Below are positions 1-13,586 of a stretch of DNA of 64,000 nucleotides, one piece after another; position 1 is the first letter of the stretch; each line of letters begins with the position of its first letter. The notes beneath the pieces are model-generated. The model had not been told where the DNA came from, did not search any database, and was given only the letters and a program-made list of their open reading frames with translations. The stretch lies in contig JACVTC010000077.1 of NCBI GenBank assembly GCA_016946835.1, forward strand, positions 600,001-664,000, given 5' to 3'. The translations under genes were made by a program, and so were the position numbers. This stretch comes from Neocallimastix lanati (nom. inval.). Its lineage: Eukaryota > Neocallimastigomycota > Neocallimastigomycetes > Neocallimastigales > Neocallimastigaceae.

Positions 1-641
1 AATTTAAACGTAATTATGTCGATATATATTGGCTTCATTTACCGAATAGTATTGAAGAAAATCTTAATGAAATGATTGAACTTTATAAAGAAGGTAAAAT
101 ACATCATATTGGTATATCAAACTTCAATTTGGAAGAATGCAAAAAATCAAAAGATATTTTAGATAAAGCTAATATTTCCCTCTATGGTGTTCAAAACCAT
201 TATAGTATTATCAGTCGTGACTGGGAAAAGAAGGGTGTAGTCAACTGGTGTAAAGAAAATAATGTTTTATTTTGGGCTTGGGCTGTATTAGAAGAAGGTA
301 TATTAGTTGATCCAAAAGCAAAATCTTCAACATCCATTATGAAGTTAATATTCAGTAGAAAAAAGCGTAGACTTCATTCATTATTCGAAGTTATGGAAAA
401 AGTCAGTAAAAATCATAATATTACTATTCCTCAAGTAGCTATGGCTTTTTGTGTTACGAAAGGTATTGTACCAATTTGTGGATGTCGTAAACCATATCAA
501 GTAGAGCAACTTTTTGAAGCTTCAACTATTAGATTAACTGATGATGAAGTAAAAGAATTAGAAACAATAGCTGATAAATTAAATGTTACTATTCTCGGTG
601 CTGATATGTTCCGTTTTGCCGTAAAAAATAGGAAAAAATAA
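1..641 (+). CDS. aldo/keto reductase, C-terminal part (5' end outside window)
   Basis: Partial gene. The frame is open from base 3 and upstream of the first internal ATG at 72, where it reads VDIYWLHLPNSIEENLNEM. This matches the 'D.y.lH.P' strand of aldo/keto reductases, so ATG 72 is not the start and the gene runs off the left edge. Further family signs are GKIHHIGISNF (the classical GKIR.IGvSNF segment) and, near the C-terminus, GIVPICGCRKPYQVEQ, the position of the cofactor-binding 'IPIPGxR' loop. About 212 residues are visible of a family usually 280-340 long, so the N-terminal catalytic Asp/Tyr/Lys are probably outside the window. Known family role: NAD(P)H-dependent reduction of carbonyl compounds. 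The substrate cannot be told from this part. No intron is visible in the part seen, and the stop codon is TAA at 639-641. Confidence 0.85.
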   Translation, partial: FKRNYVDIYWLHLPNSIEENLNEMIELYKEGKIHHIGISNFNLEECKKSKDILDKANISLYGVQNHYSIISRDWEKKGVVNWCKENNVLFWAWAVLEEGILVDPKAKSSTSIMKLIFSRKKRRLHSLFEVMEKVSKNHNITIPQVAMAFCVTKGIVPICGCRKPYQVEQLFEASTIRLTDDEVKELETIADKLNVTILGADMFRFAVKNRKK

Positions 642-1429
642 AATTTCTTAAAAAAATAAATTGTAATAACAATGTCATCAATTTATATTATATGTATTAT
701 AATTTATTTTTATATTACTGTTTTTTTTTTTTTCTTTTTTAATGAATATCCATTTTAATTTAACCTATATTTATTCTATTTGTGATTAACTAAAAATATA
801 CATATATGTAAATATATATTTATATATATATTTAGTTTTGATAAATATATTAAATTTAGTACTTTTATCAACAAGAATATCATTATAATTAATAAATATT
901 ATATACTATTATTATTTATTCAAAATAATCAATAATAATAATTACATATAATAATAATGATAATAATAATAATAAATATTTTCACGAATAAACAAAAATT
1001 TTTTTTTTTTTTTTCATTCCTAATGATTAAAAGAAAATAATTAAATTATATATTCTATTACTTTAATTTACTCTAAATACATTAAATAACTCGGGAATGT
1101 AAAACATGAATATCTATTTATTAATATAAATTTTATTAAAAATTAACAAATAATATATCAATATTCTTTTAAATTGTTATTATTATTTACGTAATATGAA
1201 TTTGTAATATATATAAAAATGTTATATGAAGGAATTTCTTTTATTACATAAAAAAATACATAATAATTCATTCTTTTTTATAAAATATTTGAGTTATATA
1301 ACATAGTTATAATTTATATAAAAATAAAAAAAATAAAAATAAAAATAAAAATAAAAATAAAAATAAAAATAAAAATAAAAATAAAAATAAAAATAAAAAA
1401 AAAAAAAAAAGAAAATTATAACATTATAT
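642..1429. other. AT-rich intergenic region
   Basis: No gene seen. It holds poly(T) and poly(A) tracts and, at about 1325-1390, a hexanucleotide array (TAAAAA)n that runs into a poly(A) tract. It probably contains the 3' flank of the aldo/keto reductase gene. Confidence 0.7.
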
Positions 1430-1603
1430 TTTACATTTCCCTATGAGGATGGGTCACTGAGGGAAGTTCATCTTAATTCTCTTAGTACCAAAAGTGATAA
1501 AAAAAAAAAAATACAAACATTACCCAATGAAATTAATGTTTTGGTACTATTGTCTATTGCAGTTGTTTATAATCGATATTATTAATCAAAGTTAACTAAT
1601 TAA

Positions 1604-1636
<33 letters not shown>

Positions 1637-2061
1637 TTATTTTTTTAAGAAATAGTATTATTTTTCTTCCTATGTATCTTTTCCTATTTTCATATTTTTG
1701 ATATCTAATGTCATTGATTCTTTTTTATAAAAAAAAAAAATAATTATTTGTATTTAATTATATGATAAAGTATTTTTTAGATATTAATAGATAACTAATA
1801 ATTTGAAATTTTTTTTTTTCATTAGACTGTAAATCAACGTGAAATAAATACAATAGATATATATATATATCTCAAAAAAAAAGACCACCATGAAGAATTT
1901 ATTTTTATTTTTTATTTTTTATTTTTTTTTTTTATTTCATTTACTAATTAACTTTATGTTGAGGCCTGAGACATTTGGGTCCTGACAATGAAAAAAAAAA
2001 AAAAATTGTTTTCATTCATGACCTTGAATCGTAGACTGAAAGTAAACTATGAAAATTCTTA

Positions 2062-2149
<88 letters not shown>

Positions 2150-2464
2150 AAAAAAATATTAAATCCTAAAGATATTATTTATGGAAATTGTTAAAAAATC
2201 ATTCTATTAATATGGAAAACTACTTCATCCGAAGACTTGCCTATAAAAAATAAAGTGGATTATTAAAAGAATAAGTTTTCTTCAAGGATTCATACATTTT
2301 AGCAGTATAAATTATAATAGGATCAAATATTATCCTGAATCCACTATTCCTATCTTTGATAGTCTTCTTTATGCTAATTCCCTTCTCTAATACTCAATAT
2401 TTTAATCTCTGTATTCACTGAAATATTAATGGTTGGAACTCTAAAAAACGTGACGGACTTCACT

Positions 2465-2500
<36 letters not shown>

Positions 2501-2909
2501 TAATTTTTAATCCTATTTGTATTCGTCTTCAAGAATAAAAATTTGATTAATAGTTCATTCCTGAATTCTTTCTCTAATTCCTTTCCATTTTTCAATCATT
2601 TTAGAATAGTACTGAGACGTACAGACATGAAAAATCCCTGGAATACGAGGCCTTTATATTGGTATCTACAATTTCTGCCAATTCACTAATGATAATTTTT
2701 GAATATAAACATCTTATGTACTTACATTTTCTCCTCAACGGTTTGTTATGGATATGGTCGGTCACCAATTTACTTAGTCTAATAGTGGAAAGAATCATTG
2801 TATTGAGTTTATAATTGTTAATGGTAAATTAAAAAGATTATCTGATAATTGCTTATATATATGTAATTTCTTTTAATGATATTTTTTACCGTTTACCACT
2901 TATTCTTTC

Positions 2910-2951
<42 letters not shown>

Positions 2952-3291
2952 ATCTCCTGATGGTTTTACTACACTGCCTCCTGGTAAAAAAAAAATTAAA
3001 TAGCCTTGTCGAATTTATAAGGATAAACATGAAGCAATTATCTCTCATAATAAATTCACATGGTTACTGGATGAATTTGAATATAATAATAATCCGGACT
3101 CTTAACGTAATGGTTAAAAAAACTTCTTGTTACAACCAATAAAATGAAATAAATGATAAAATTCAAATAAGAGTTCCTTAAGATCTACAAGGGTTCAGCA
3201 TTCCATTGCACTGCTTACATTAAGAAATTATTTCATGAAAAGCATTTAATGAAATAAAAAGGATTAAATATTTTAAACTTTAAAAAAATTA

Positions 3292-3329
<38 letters not shown>

Positions 3330-3666
3330 TAATAAAATTTTGGGATGGTGACTTCCCTGATGAATGGAACTATGTATCTGTTATTTCCATTTCATAAGAA
3401 AGGGGATCTTTTCAGGTTGCGATAAATTACTGTGATATTTGACTCATCAACATCCAAATGTTGGATTAAAAATTCTATCAAAAATTGTTACGTAACTAAA
3501 AGAATTTCTGACTATGCTTTTTTCGCAAGGATTTATTAGACCAGAACAGTTTGGTTTGGTTTTTTCAAAATAAGAAAGAATGTATCAGTTTATTTGTCTC
3601 CATTCATGAAATTTGGCCAAGAAGAAAATTTAATGATCAATTTACTTTTCTTGCTTTTCTTGACCT

Positions 3667-3723
<57 letters not shown>

Positions 3724-3833
3724 ACGATTCTGTTCCAATTTATAATATATACTTACTTAAAAAATAAAAAATAAATAATACTAATTCCCTTTATCCTTAG
3801 ATCCAGTTATTTACTTTGCACTTTTAACAAAGA
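1430..3833 (+). pseudogene. decayed LINE retrotransposon, copy A
   Basis: Less AT-rich than its surroundings and broken by many stops, indels and long homopolymer runs, but recognisable in pieces, colinear with the intact LINE ORF at 59356-63783. At about 2410 it reads CIHWNINGWNSKKRDGLHS, matching the endonuclease start SWNTNGW. At 2645 it reads RGLYIGIYNFCQF, matching RGLYIGFHNSCQA. At 2780-2850 it reads NSGKNHCIEFIIVNGKLK, matching RGNRESAIDHAIVN. At 3340 it reads WDGDFPDEWN, at 3535 FIRPEQFG, then KECISLFVSI and FLAFLDL. After a run of about 53 A it resumes at 3721 with HDSVPIYNI, matching YDSVPIGNI. The last piece (to 3833) matches the VLSKVSYFAPLL region. It is non-functional. Its 5' part (1430-1600, 1950-2260) is shared with copy B at 34280. 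Confidence 0.85.
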
Positions 3834-4020
3834 TCATATAAAAAAAAACACTAAAAAAAAAAATAAAAAAAATAAAAAATAAAAAATAAAAAAATAAAAA
3901 ATAAAAAATAAAAAAATAAAAAATAAAAAAATAAAAAATAAAAAAATAAAAAATAAAAAATAAAATAAAAAAATAAAAAAAATAAAAAATAAAAAATAAA
4001 ATAAAAAAATAAGAAATTTA
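3834..4020. repeat. AAAAAAT-type imperfect array
   Basis: Imperfect tandem array of A5-8T units, about 185 bp, directly after LINE copy A. Its period wanders between 6 and 9 bases. It creates a spurious Phe/Leu-rich ORF on the minus strand. Confidence 0.85.
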
Positions 4021-4299
4021 TTCAACCTCTATCTCTAAAATAGTCACAATTTTCTCTTGGTTTTTTTTTTTTTTTAGACAGGGAAGAGAAGAGAATATAT
4101 TTCCATAATTTTATTAATTTTATTATAAAAAAAATACATGTAGGTAAAAAGTACATTTGAAATTAAAAATAAAAATAAAAGTTAAAAAAAAAAATAAAAT
4201 AAAATAAAGAATAAAAAAACTCAAAAATACTATGTATTTCGGCAAGTTGTACTATGCAGGAATTCTCCCTTCCTAACAAATAAAAAAAAAATAATAATA

Positions 4300-4747
4300 A
4301 TAATAATAATAAAACCTAGAAGTAACATCTTAAAAATAGATAGTGTGGTGTCCACTAAACTCTCCCCGGATTCATCCTTTATTGAACTACTAAGGCGAAA
4401 TTCACCTTTCGTAGAAATAGATGATGATCCTGTATTATCATTATATGTCTTATCAGTATGACGTCGACACTCTTGGTTTAAGTTTGGTATTTTGGAATAC
4501 CTATCAAATAATAGCTCAAACGAACTACTTATGATAGGTATTGCGTATTGCGCAAGTTAAGAATTCCGCTAAGCTCACAATTTTTGGAACAGGTGACTCA
4601 GATGAACCTTTGAAAAGTAGTTCATTTAATTGTCTCTGTTCCCCTCTATCGAAATGTAGCTCATTTAAAGCTAAAGTTCCACCAAGAAGGAACAAGTATA
4701 TATAATGATTTATACAATCTTCAAAATCAGAAATAGAGTTACAAGAA
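4300..4747 (-). pseudogene. decayed LINE, C-terminal fragment, diverged family, minus strand
   Basis: Read on the minus strand, this less AT-rich block encodes, with one frameshift near 4550, SISDFEDCINHYIYLFLLGG, then LNELLFKGSSESPVPK, IVSLAEFLTCAQYAIPIISS and FELLFDRYSKIPNL, ending in a Ser-rich tail (TGSSSISTKGEF). It aligns in order with the last 100 residues of the intact LINE protein, which read CEKVFNFLLGG, YSDTPFLVVTAALLQSIIPI and QQWSLFNRFKSN. The identity is low but the order and spacing agree, so I read it as the 3' end of a related but different LINE family, inserted opposite to copy A. The rest of the element is missing. Confidence 0.65.
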
Positions 4748-4796
4748 GAATAAAACTTTAATAATTCAATAACAATATAAAATAATAATAGTAATG

Positions 4797-4830
<34 letters not shown>

Positions 4831-4917
4831 GAATGGATATAATAATATAATTAAAAATTAAAACAAATATATATAATATTTTTATTTTTAAAAACATAGA
4901 AAAACAGAGAAAAGTAA

Positions 4918-5222
4918 ATTAAAATAAAATAAAAATTAAAATAAAATAAAAATTAAAATAAAATAAAAATCAAAATAAAATAAAAATTAAAATAAAATAA
5001 AAATTAAAATAAAATAAAAATTAAAATAAAATAAAAATTAAAATAAAATAAAAATTAAAATAAAATAAAAATTAAAATAAAATAAAAATTAAAATAAAAT
5101 AAAAATTAAAATAAAATAAAAATTAAAATAAAATAAAAATTAAAATAAAATAAAAATTAAAATAAAATAAAAATTAAAATAAAATAAAAATTAAAATAAA
5201 ATAAAAATTAAAATAAAATAAA
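4918..5222. repeat. 17-bp minisatellite
   Basis: About 17-18 tandem copies of a 17-bp unit (TTAAAATAAAATAAAAA), nearly perfect. One copy near 4970 carries TC in place of TT. No coding sense. Confidence 0.95.
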
Positions 5223-5236
5223 TAATTGAAATATAT

Positions 5237-5424
5237 AAATAAAAATAAAAATAAAAACAAAAACAAAAACAAAAATAAAAATAAAAATAAAAATAAAAAT
5301 AAAAATAAAAATAAAAACAAAAATAAAAATAAAAATAAAAATAAAAATAAAAACAAAAACAAAAACAAAAATAAAAATAAAAATAAAAATAAAAATAAAA
5401 ATAAAAATAAAAATAAAAATAAAT
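5237..5424. repeat. AAAAAT/AAAAAC hexanucleotide array
   Basis: About 31 hexamer units in which most read AAAAAT and a minority AAAAAC. The C-bearing units form two triplets, near 5258-5270 and 5354-5366, about 96 bases apart, which suggests a duplicated 96-bp block. It gives low-complexity ORFs on both strands that I do not consider genes. Confidence 0.95.
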
Positions 5425-5762
5425 AGTTGAAATATAAAGTACAGATTGAACAAAACAAAATTAAATAATATATATATATTAAAAAATGAAAATTTTAACT
5501 AGTATAATTTTTATTTAGTATTAAGATTATAGTAAATAAAAAAAAAAAAATGATCATTTATTAATATTAAATTGTAAATGAAATAATACATAGCAATAGA
5601 ATTATAATAATAATAATAGAAATACTAAAAGTAAATAATTTTTATTATAAATTTCAGATTTTTTTTTTTTTTTTAAAAATTTTAAAAATATTTAAATGTT
5701 AATTGGTATTTTATTTGTATCTTTTGAAATAGTATTTTAATGAACTTGATTGAACATCATCC
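5425..5762. other. AT-rich 3' flank of the NUFIP1-like gene
   Basis: No gene seen. Poly(A)/poly(T) and short AT repeats between the hexamer array and the stop codon of the minus-strand NUFIP1-like gene. Confidence 0.6.
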
Positions 5763-6065
5763 TTAATTTTCTTGACTAACGATATCATTTGATACACTTA
5801 ATGAAATGTCAACTTCACTTTCCTGATGTTCAATATTTTCTGATACACCTGATGATGAATTATCTACTTTACTACTGATTTGACTATCCAAATTAATTTG
5901 ATCTTCTTGTTGACTTTGAGTTTCATTCTTTTCTGATGGATTGTTATCACCTGTACTTTCCATGAAAAAGTTATTATTAATAATATAACGAATACATTGA
6001 AAGATTTTATTCTTCTCATTTCTAATTTCTTTATCCAAAAGCTATATAAATATTTGAAACATTTT

Positions 6066-6123
<58 letters not shown>

Positions 6124-6351
6124 AAAATATTAGTATAATAAAATTTTAAATAAAAAAAAATTTATCCTTAGCTATAATATATATATATATATATCTTATA
6201 TTAATAATAAAATAAATTTTATTTTATACCATTCTTAATAATGACTTTTTCTTTTTATTCTTATTGTTATTGTTATTGTTATTGTTAGGATTAGCTTTAT
6301 TTTTATTATTATCAGATTTACGCTATTTTTTTTTTTAAAAAAAAAAAAAAT

Positions 6352-6382
<31 letters not shown>

Positions 6383-6654
6383 ATAATAATAATAAATGAA
6401 TAATAAATAAAATGAAATTTTAATTATAAATATTATTATTTTATCAATTTTAATATCATATTATTAATTTATATTACTATATAAGAAATATTTTCATTCA
6501 ATTTCCAAATTTATAAAATAAAAAAAATTAAATAAAAAAAAAAAAATTACCTCATGTTTAAATTGACATTTTTCCCCTCGACTACAATGGCCATGTAAAT
6601 AATATTTACATATAATCTCAGATTTATCTTTTTTCTTTTTATTATTATTATTAC

Positions 6655-6706
<52 letters not shown>

Positions 6707-7851
6707 TTGTTGAGTTTGAGATTTCTCATTACTTTGAGAAACACTTTCAGATTTTTCATTCATTGTTGTACTATTTTCATTATCACTTTCAGAATTATAA
6801 GCCGATATCAATCCTAAACCATTTTCTTTTCCTTTATTCTCACTATTATTATTGTTGTTGTTGTTATTATTATTTTTCTTTTGTTTCTTTTTTCTTGGAT
6901 TTTCATTTGGTCTTTCAGCTCCCCTTTTTCCTGGTATAACTTCTCCGCGATCTATTTTTTCTTGCAACTCTTTTTTCTTTAAAATCAAATAAATTTTAAT
7001 AAATTTAATAACAACAAAGAAAATAGAAATTATTATATATAAATATTATTTATATTTATTAATATTATTATAATTAAACAATTAATGATTAATATTATTT
7101 TAATAATATAAAATATATATATATATGTATGTATGTATGTATGTATATATTAAAATAATAAAATAATACTAAATATTTAAAAAAAAAAAAAAAAAAAAAA
7201 AAATTATATATATACCTTTCTTTGTATATTTGCATCTGTTGGATAATTCTTTTTACGATCTGCAATCCATTTTTCTATTTCTTCTGGAGTATTTAATGAT
7301 ATAAAACTATTTTTACTATAAAAATAAAAAATGTATATATATAACATATATAAAATTAATAATTGAAATCTCTTTAAATATTTTCACTTTAATAATATTA
7401 TTTAAAATGTCGTGTTTTATAACTGAAAATTTATTATAATTTTAATTTTAAAAATTTTGAATTAAATCCATTAAATTATTATAACACATATAAAATAAAT
7501 AATAATAATAATATTATTATTATTATTACTTTATAGATTTTGAGTGACATTCTTCAATATGAAGATTTAAAACTTTTTTTGATGCTTCAAAATCACATTC
7601 TGGACATTTTTTATGTAAACTCATATGTGTTTCATGTTGTCTAGCTCCGTTAAATGTTTTTTCACAAGTTTTACATTCATATACTACTGAACTGGATATA
7701 TTTAAAAAGTTTATATAATAAATATGATTATAATAAATGAAAATGAAAAAAAAATAAAAATAAAAATAAAAATAAAAATAAAAATAAAACAAAAATTAAA
7801 TAAAAAAAAAATAAAAAAGAAAGAAAATTAATTTTATAAATTTTAATAACG

Positions 7852-7927
<76 letters not shown>

Positions 7928-8307
7928 CAAATTATAAATTAATAATAAATTAATTTGTAAATATATATATTTTCTTACGGTTTTTGAGCTTTTTTTGGAG
8001 GATTGTAATTTAAAGAAACTTTTTGAGATTTAGGTGGAGGTCTAACCATTGGTGCTTGTGCTGGTGGTATTGGGTTATATGGGTATTGAGGGTATTGCCA
8101 ATAATTTGGATAACCTGGCTGAACTTGGTCACCATACATTGGTGGTGGATAAATAAAATTTTGTGGCATTGAATAATTGCCTGGAGGAGGTGGTGGATAT
8201 GAAGGCATATATCCAGCAGCATAGGCTGGTGCTGGTGGTGGATTCTGATTATTCATTCCTGCATATCCATTTCCTTTATTATATACATGATATGGTTTTG
8301 ATTTCAT
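5763..8307 (-). CDS. NUFIP1/Rsa1-like box C/D snoRNP assembly factor
   Basis: Six exons on the minus strand, all junctions in phase: 8307-7979, 7691-7530, 7315-7216, 6976-6551, 6322-6230, 6041-5763; predicted 462 residues. Residues 1-110 are Pro/Tyr/Asn-rich. Residues 116-136 form a C2H2 finger (C116, C119, H132, H136), followed by C139, C142, H154, H159. Exon 3 encodes the NUFIP signature FISLNTPEEIEKWIADRKKN (about 168-187). Exon 4 adds a Lys/Asn-rich linker and a CCCH finger (C320, C328, C334, H338; CKYYLHGHC...CQFKH). Exons 5-6 encode SLLRMLLDKEIRNEK and FQCIRYIINNNFF, typical of the family's C-terminus. The tail is acidic/Ser-rich. Known role: NUFIP1/yeast Rsa1 bridges Snu13/15.5K and the R2TP-Hsp90 machinery during box C/D snoRNP assembly in the nucleus. 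The Asn runs are ATT/GTT repeats and will vary in length. Family assignment is firm; a one-to-one function in this organism is inferred. Confidence 0.88.
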
Positions 8308-9119
8308 TTTTGAATTAATTATTTCAAATATTATGTGATATTTTATAAAATAAAGTGGGAAAAAAAAAAAAGGCTTGCCTTTTATATAATTTTATTAATT
8401 AATAATATTAAATTTAATATACTAAATTGAATCTTACTTTTTTATTTTAAATAATTTCCAAAATCTTTTTGAAATTTATTTGAATAGTTAAAAATGAAAA
8501 TAATGAAGTTAAAGATTATTATATTAAAATTTAAATAATTTGATTTTTATTCGACAAAAATAATAATAATAAAAAATTTTATCTATTTCTATTACTGAAT
8601 TAATTAACTAAAAATACAATATATATATATATATATACAAAGAAATGAATGGAATTTAAAAAGATTTCGAATTTATAATTTATTAATCGTATTTTATAAT
8701 AAACTGTATAATAATTAATTAATATTTTTTATAATAAATAACAAAAGTTTTCTATGTATTTTTTTTTTTTTTTTTTTTTTATTGTTGACTTATCTTTAAA
8801 TAAATATATATATATATATATTAATAATGATTTTTTTTAATAATATAAGCAATTTTTTTTTTTTTTGTTTTATATCATAAAGGAATAAAGGATACTTTTT
8901 TTTTTTTTTTAATTACAAAAAAAGAGAAAAAAAAATTAATATAAAAAATTTAATATAGATATATGACATAATATATTGATAATATATGTAAATAAATCAT
9001 ATATTTTATTAAATTTAAAAAAAGAAAAAAATTTCATAATATTAATTTTTAACAAATAATATTATGAATTTTTTTTTTTTTTTTACAACAGTAAAGAAAT
9101 ATTTTATTATTCAGAAAAA
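8308..9119. other. AT-rich region upstream of the NUFIP1-like gene
   Basis: Presumed promoter side of the minus-strand gene. Only poly(T), TA runs and short AT repeats; no recognisable motif or gene. Confidence 0.6.
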
Positions 9120-9582
9120 AATTTTATTTATAAAATATTATAATTTTACTAAATATTGATTTAATTATTATTTATTAAAAAAAAAATTTATATTTAAATA
9201 TTACACTTTTACTAAATAAAGTATCTATATATATATGAATATTTATTATTATCAACTAAAATTTTCAACATTAAATTTAATTTGACCTTTTAAAACCAAA
9301 TAAGTTAACTATATTTTATATGCAATTTAAATAATTTAAATAAGAAGACATTTATTTTAGATTTTGTAAAGGTAAGAAAAAAAAAAAAGTTTACTATAGC
9401 AATAACACAACATATTATTTATTTATTTATTTAGTTAGTTAGTTAGTTAGTTATTTATTTATTTATTTATTTATGTATTTATTTATTTATTTAGTTATTG
9501 ACTTATTTATTTAGTTATTTATTTAGTTATTGACTTATTTATCTATTAATTTATTGATTCATTGATTTATTTCTATTTTTAT

Positions 9583-9614
<32 letters not shown>

Positions 9615-10583
9615 TCAATCTATCTATTTATCCATTTATTTATTTATATTTATTTATTTATCTATTTAGTTATTGACTTATTTATCTATTAATTTATTGA
9701 TTCATTGATTTATTTCTATTTTTATATTATTTATTTATTTATTTATTTTATATATTTATTTATTTGTGATTTCAAGTAATTTAAAGTTTTTGGTTAAATT
9801 GATTTTAATATTATGTCAATATATAATAATCTATTTAAATAATATAAATAATATAATTGAATTTTTTTATAAATATAAAGATTAGATTTTATTTTTTTTT
9901 TATATTTATCAGTTATTTTTTAATATTTTAAAACTTTTATTTTAAATGCAAATATTTATATAGATTACTAACCTATATATAAATTATTTTGTCATATCAT
10001 TCATTAATAAACATTGAAGTAAACACTTAAATTTTCTTTTATTTTTAATAATAAATAGTAAATAATAAAATTAATAGTTCTTTAAAATTTTATTAATGTT
10101 CTACACTCTTAATCCAATATAAAACAATACATAAGCAAAGATAGAAAAATATTTACAAAATAAAATTAAATTTTTATTATCTATTTTGAAAATTTTCCAA
10201 ATTATCATATAATTGATATAATTATTAAAATATAATATTAATTAGAAATGATAATTAATAATCAATCAATAATAATCAATAATGAAAATAACAATAAAAT
10301 AATAGTAATAGAAAAATAAAAGAAAATAAAATAATATATATAATCAAAAATTAATAATAAAATAATAATAATAATAATAACTATTATTACTATTATTAAT
10401 CTCTAACAATATGGGGAAAAAAGAATTTTTTAGTTATATTAAAAAAATATATATATCATATTAAATAAAATTTAAAAATGAATAATCTCAAATAAATTTT
10501 ATTTATTAATTCTGATGTAAATTTTTTTTTCTCTTTTTTTTTTATGTTTTGTTATGTATTAATTATTATTTTTATTTCCTATT

Positions 10584-10629
<46 letters not shown>

Positions 10630-10740
10630 ATTATATATTATATATGAAATATATACAAATTTTGTATAATTTATATAAAAAATTATTTATAATTCAACTA
10701 CTCCTTAATAATTCATGAAAATAGGTATTAATCTTATATA
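9120..10740. repeat. segmental duplication, copy 1
   Basis: Non-coding AT-rich DNA whose unique segments recur in the same order at 11855-13415. Shared landmarks are the segment around 9205 (CTTTTACTAAATAAAGTAT), around 9790 (TTTTTGGTTAAATTGATTTT), around 9965 (GATTACTAACCTATATATAA) and around 10660 (AAATTTTGTATAATTTATAT). A TTTA/TTAG array occupies 9412-9770, in which a block of about 74 bp at 9523-9596 recurs at 9665-9738. No gene seen. Confidence 0.8.
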
Positions 10741-11047
10741 TAAAAAAAAATTGAAAGAAATTTTTTCTAACAAAATTTCATTATATATTTATTTATATTT
10801 ATAGTTTATAAAAAAAAAAAACAATTATAATGTTTTATATAATTTTTTTTTTAAAAAAAGTTATTTATTATACAAGTTATAAATAAATTAAAAAAAAAAA
10901 GTTTATTTTTTAAAATTTAGTTACTGATTAAATAATATTTTATCCAAAAATAAATCTATAACTAACTTTTAAATATATATTATTTAAATTTTATAATTTA
11001 TAATTTCAATAGGTATTAAAATAATGTATTTAATATGATTGTTCAAT

Positions 11048-11084
<37 letters not shown>

Positions 11085-11784
11085 TATTCTCTATTATATT
11101 TTTTACTTATTGTGTATAAATTAAATAATCAAAAAATTTTAAGAGCTTATTACATCTTTATATATTGAAAGTTTTTATTCTCTATTAGTATTATTTTATT
11201 TTTTTTAGTAAATAATTTCATAATTATAATTATATATTAACAATAAACTAAAAATATATTATTTTAATTATTCCAACTGAAGTTTTCTATTTATATTTTA
11301 ATAATAGTACCTTTTTTTACACTAATTAAAGTATTTTATAATATTTTATCAATAATCAAAAAAATTTTTTCTATTGAACTAAATAATTAAATATAATTAA
11401 AAAGGGAAAATATATATATAAAGAGAGAGTATATAGTTTTTCCTTTTATTATTAATTATTATCTATGACTATCCCATGTACATATATTATAGAAACAGAT
11501 TATTTTTTATTTTTTATCAACCATTACTATCATATGTATATTATTAGAGATTTTTTTTTCAATCATCTATTATTATCCTATCTATAAATATTATGGAAAT
11601 ATTATGGAAATTTTTTTTTTTTTTATTTCCGGTGTATACCACCCTATGCACCCCTCAAGACATGGGAAAATTAAGGTAGTCACAACACTTTATGGATATA
11701 GTCCCTACTGGACAGCCTTACTGTTTATTCAGCATTGGAAATTTTTAGTATTTTTTATATATTTTAAAATAATAGGATTAACAA

Positions 11785-11829
<45 letters not shown>

Positions 11830-11854
11830 AAAGAAAAAAAAAATAGTAAAAAAA
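10741..11854. other. AT-rich spacer between the duplicated segments
   Basis: Mostly AT-rich DNA without gene signals. One short block at about 11625-11745 is clearly less AT-rich and reads open on the plus strand (ISGVYHPMHPSRHGK, then TTLYGYSPYWTALLF). I do not recognise it; it could be a scrap of a mobile element. Confidence 0.5.
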
Positions 11855-13415
<1,561 letters not shown>

Positions 13416-13586
13416 TATATATATTTAAAAAATATGGAAATATAATATAATTTTTTGGATATTATAATTTGGAAATTTTAATGAAGAATATATTATATAA
13501 TAAAGAAGAAGAAGAAGAAGAAGAAGAAGAAAATTATTATTTTTACAGGAAAAATAATTTTATTATATAAAGTATAAAATAGAATC
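13416..13586. promoter_or_regulatory. 5' flank of RTF1
   Basis: Short AT-rich flank with a GAA repeat at 13504-13531 just upstream of the start codon. It presumably holds the promoter and 5' UTR, but no specific element can be named. Confidence 0.3.

Noticed and set aside
1988-3745. Plus-strand ORFs with poly-Lys at 1988, 2876 and 3551
   Set aside because: They are pieces of LINE copy A joined through expanded poly(A) runs, not independent genes.
4224-4760. Possible tRNA or structured RNA in the less AT-rich block
   Set aside because: No cloverleaf or A/B-box pattern was found. The block is better explained as the minus-strand LINE C-terminal relic.
5174-5458. Long minus- and plus-strand ORFs of alternating Phe-Leu, Phe-Ile or Asn-Lys
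   Set aside because: They are translations of the 17-bp and hexanucleotide arrays; every frame without a stop in the repeat stays open. No start context or non-repeat sequence.
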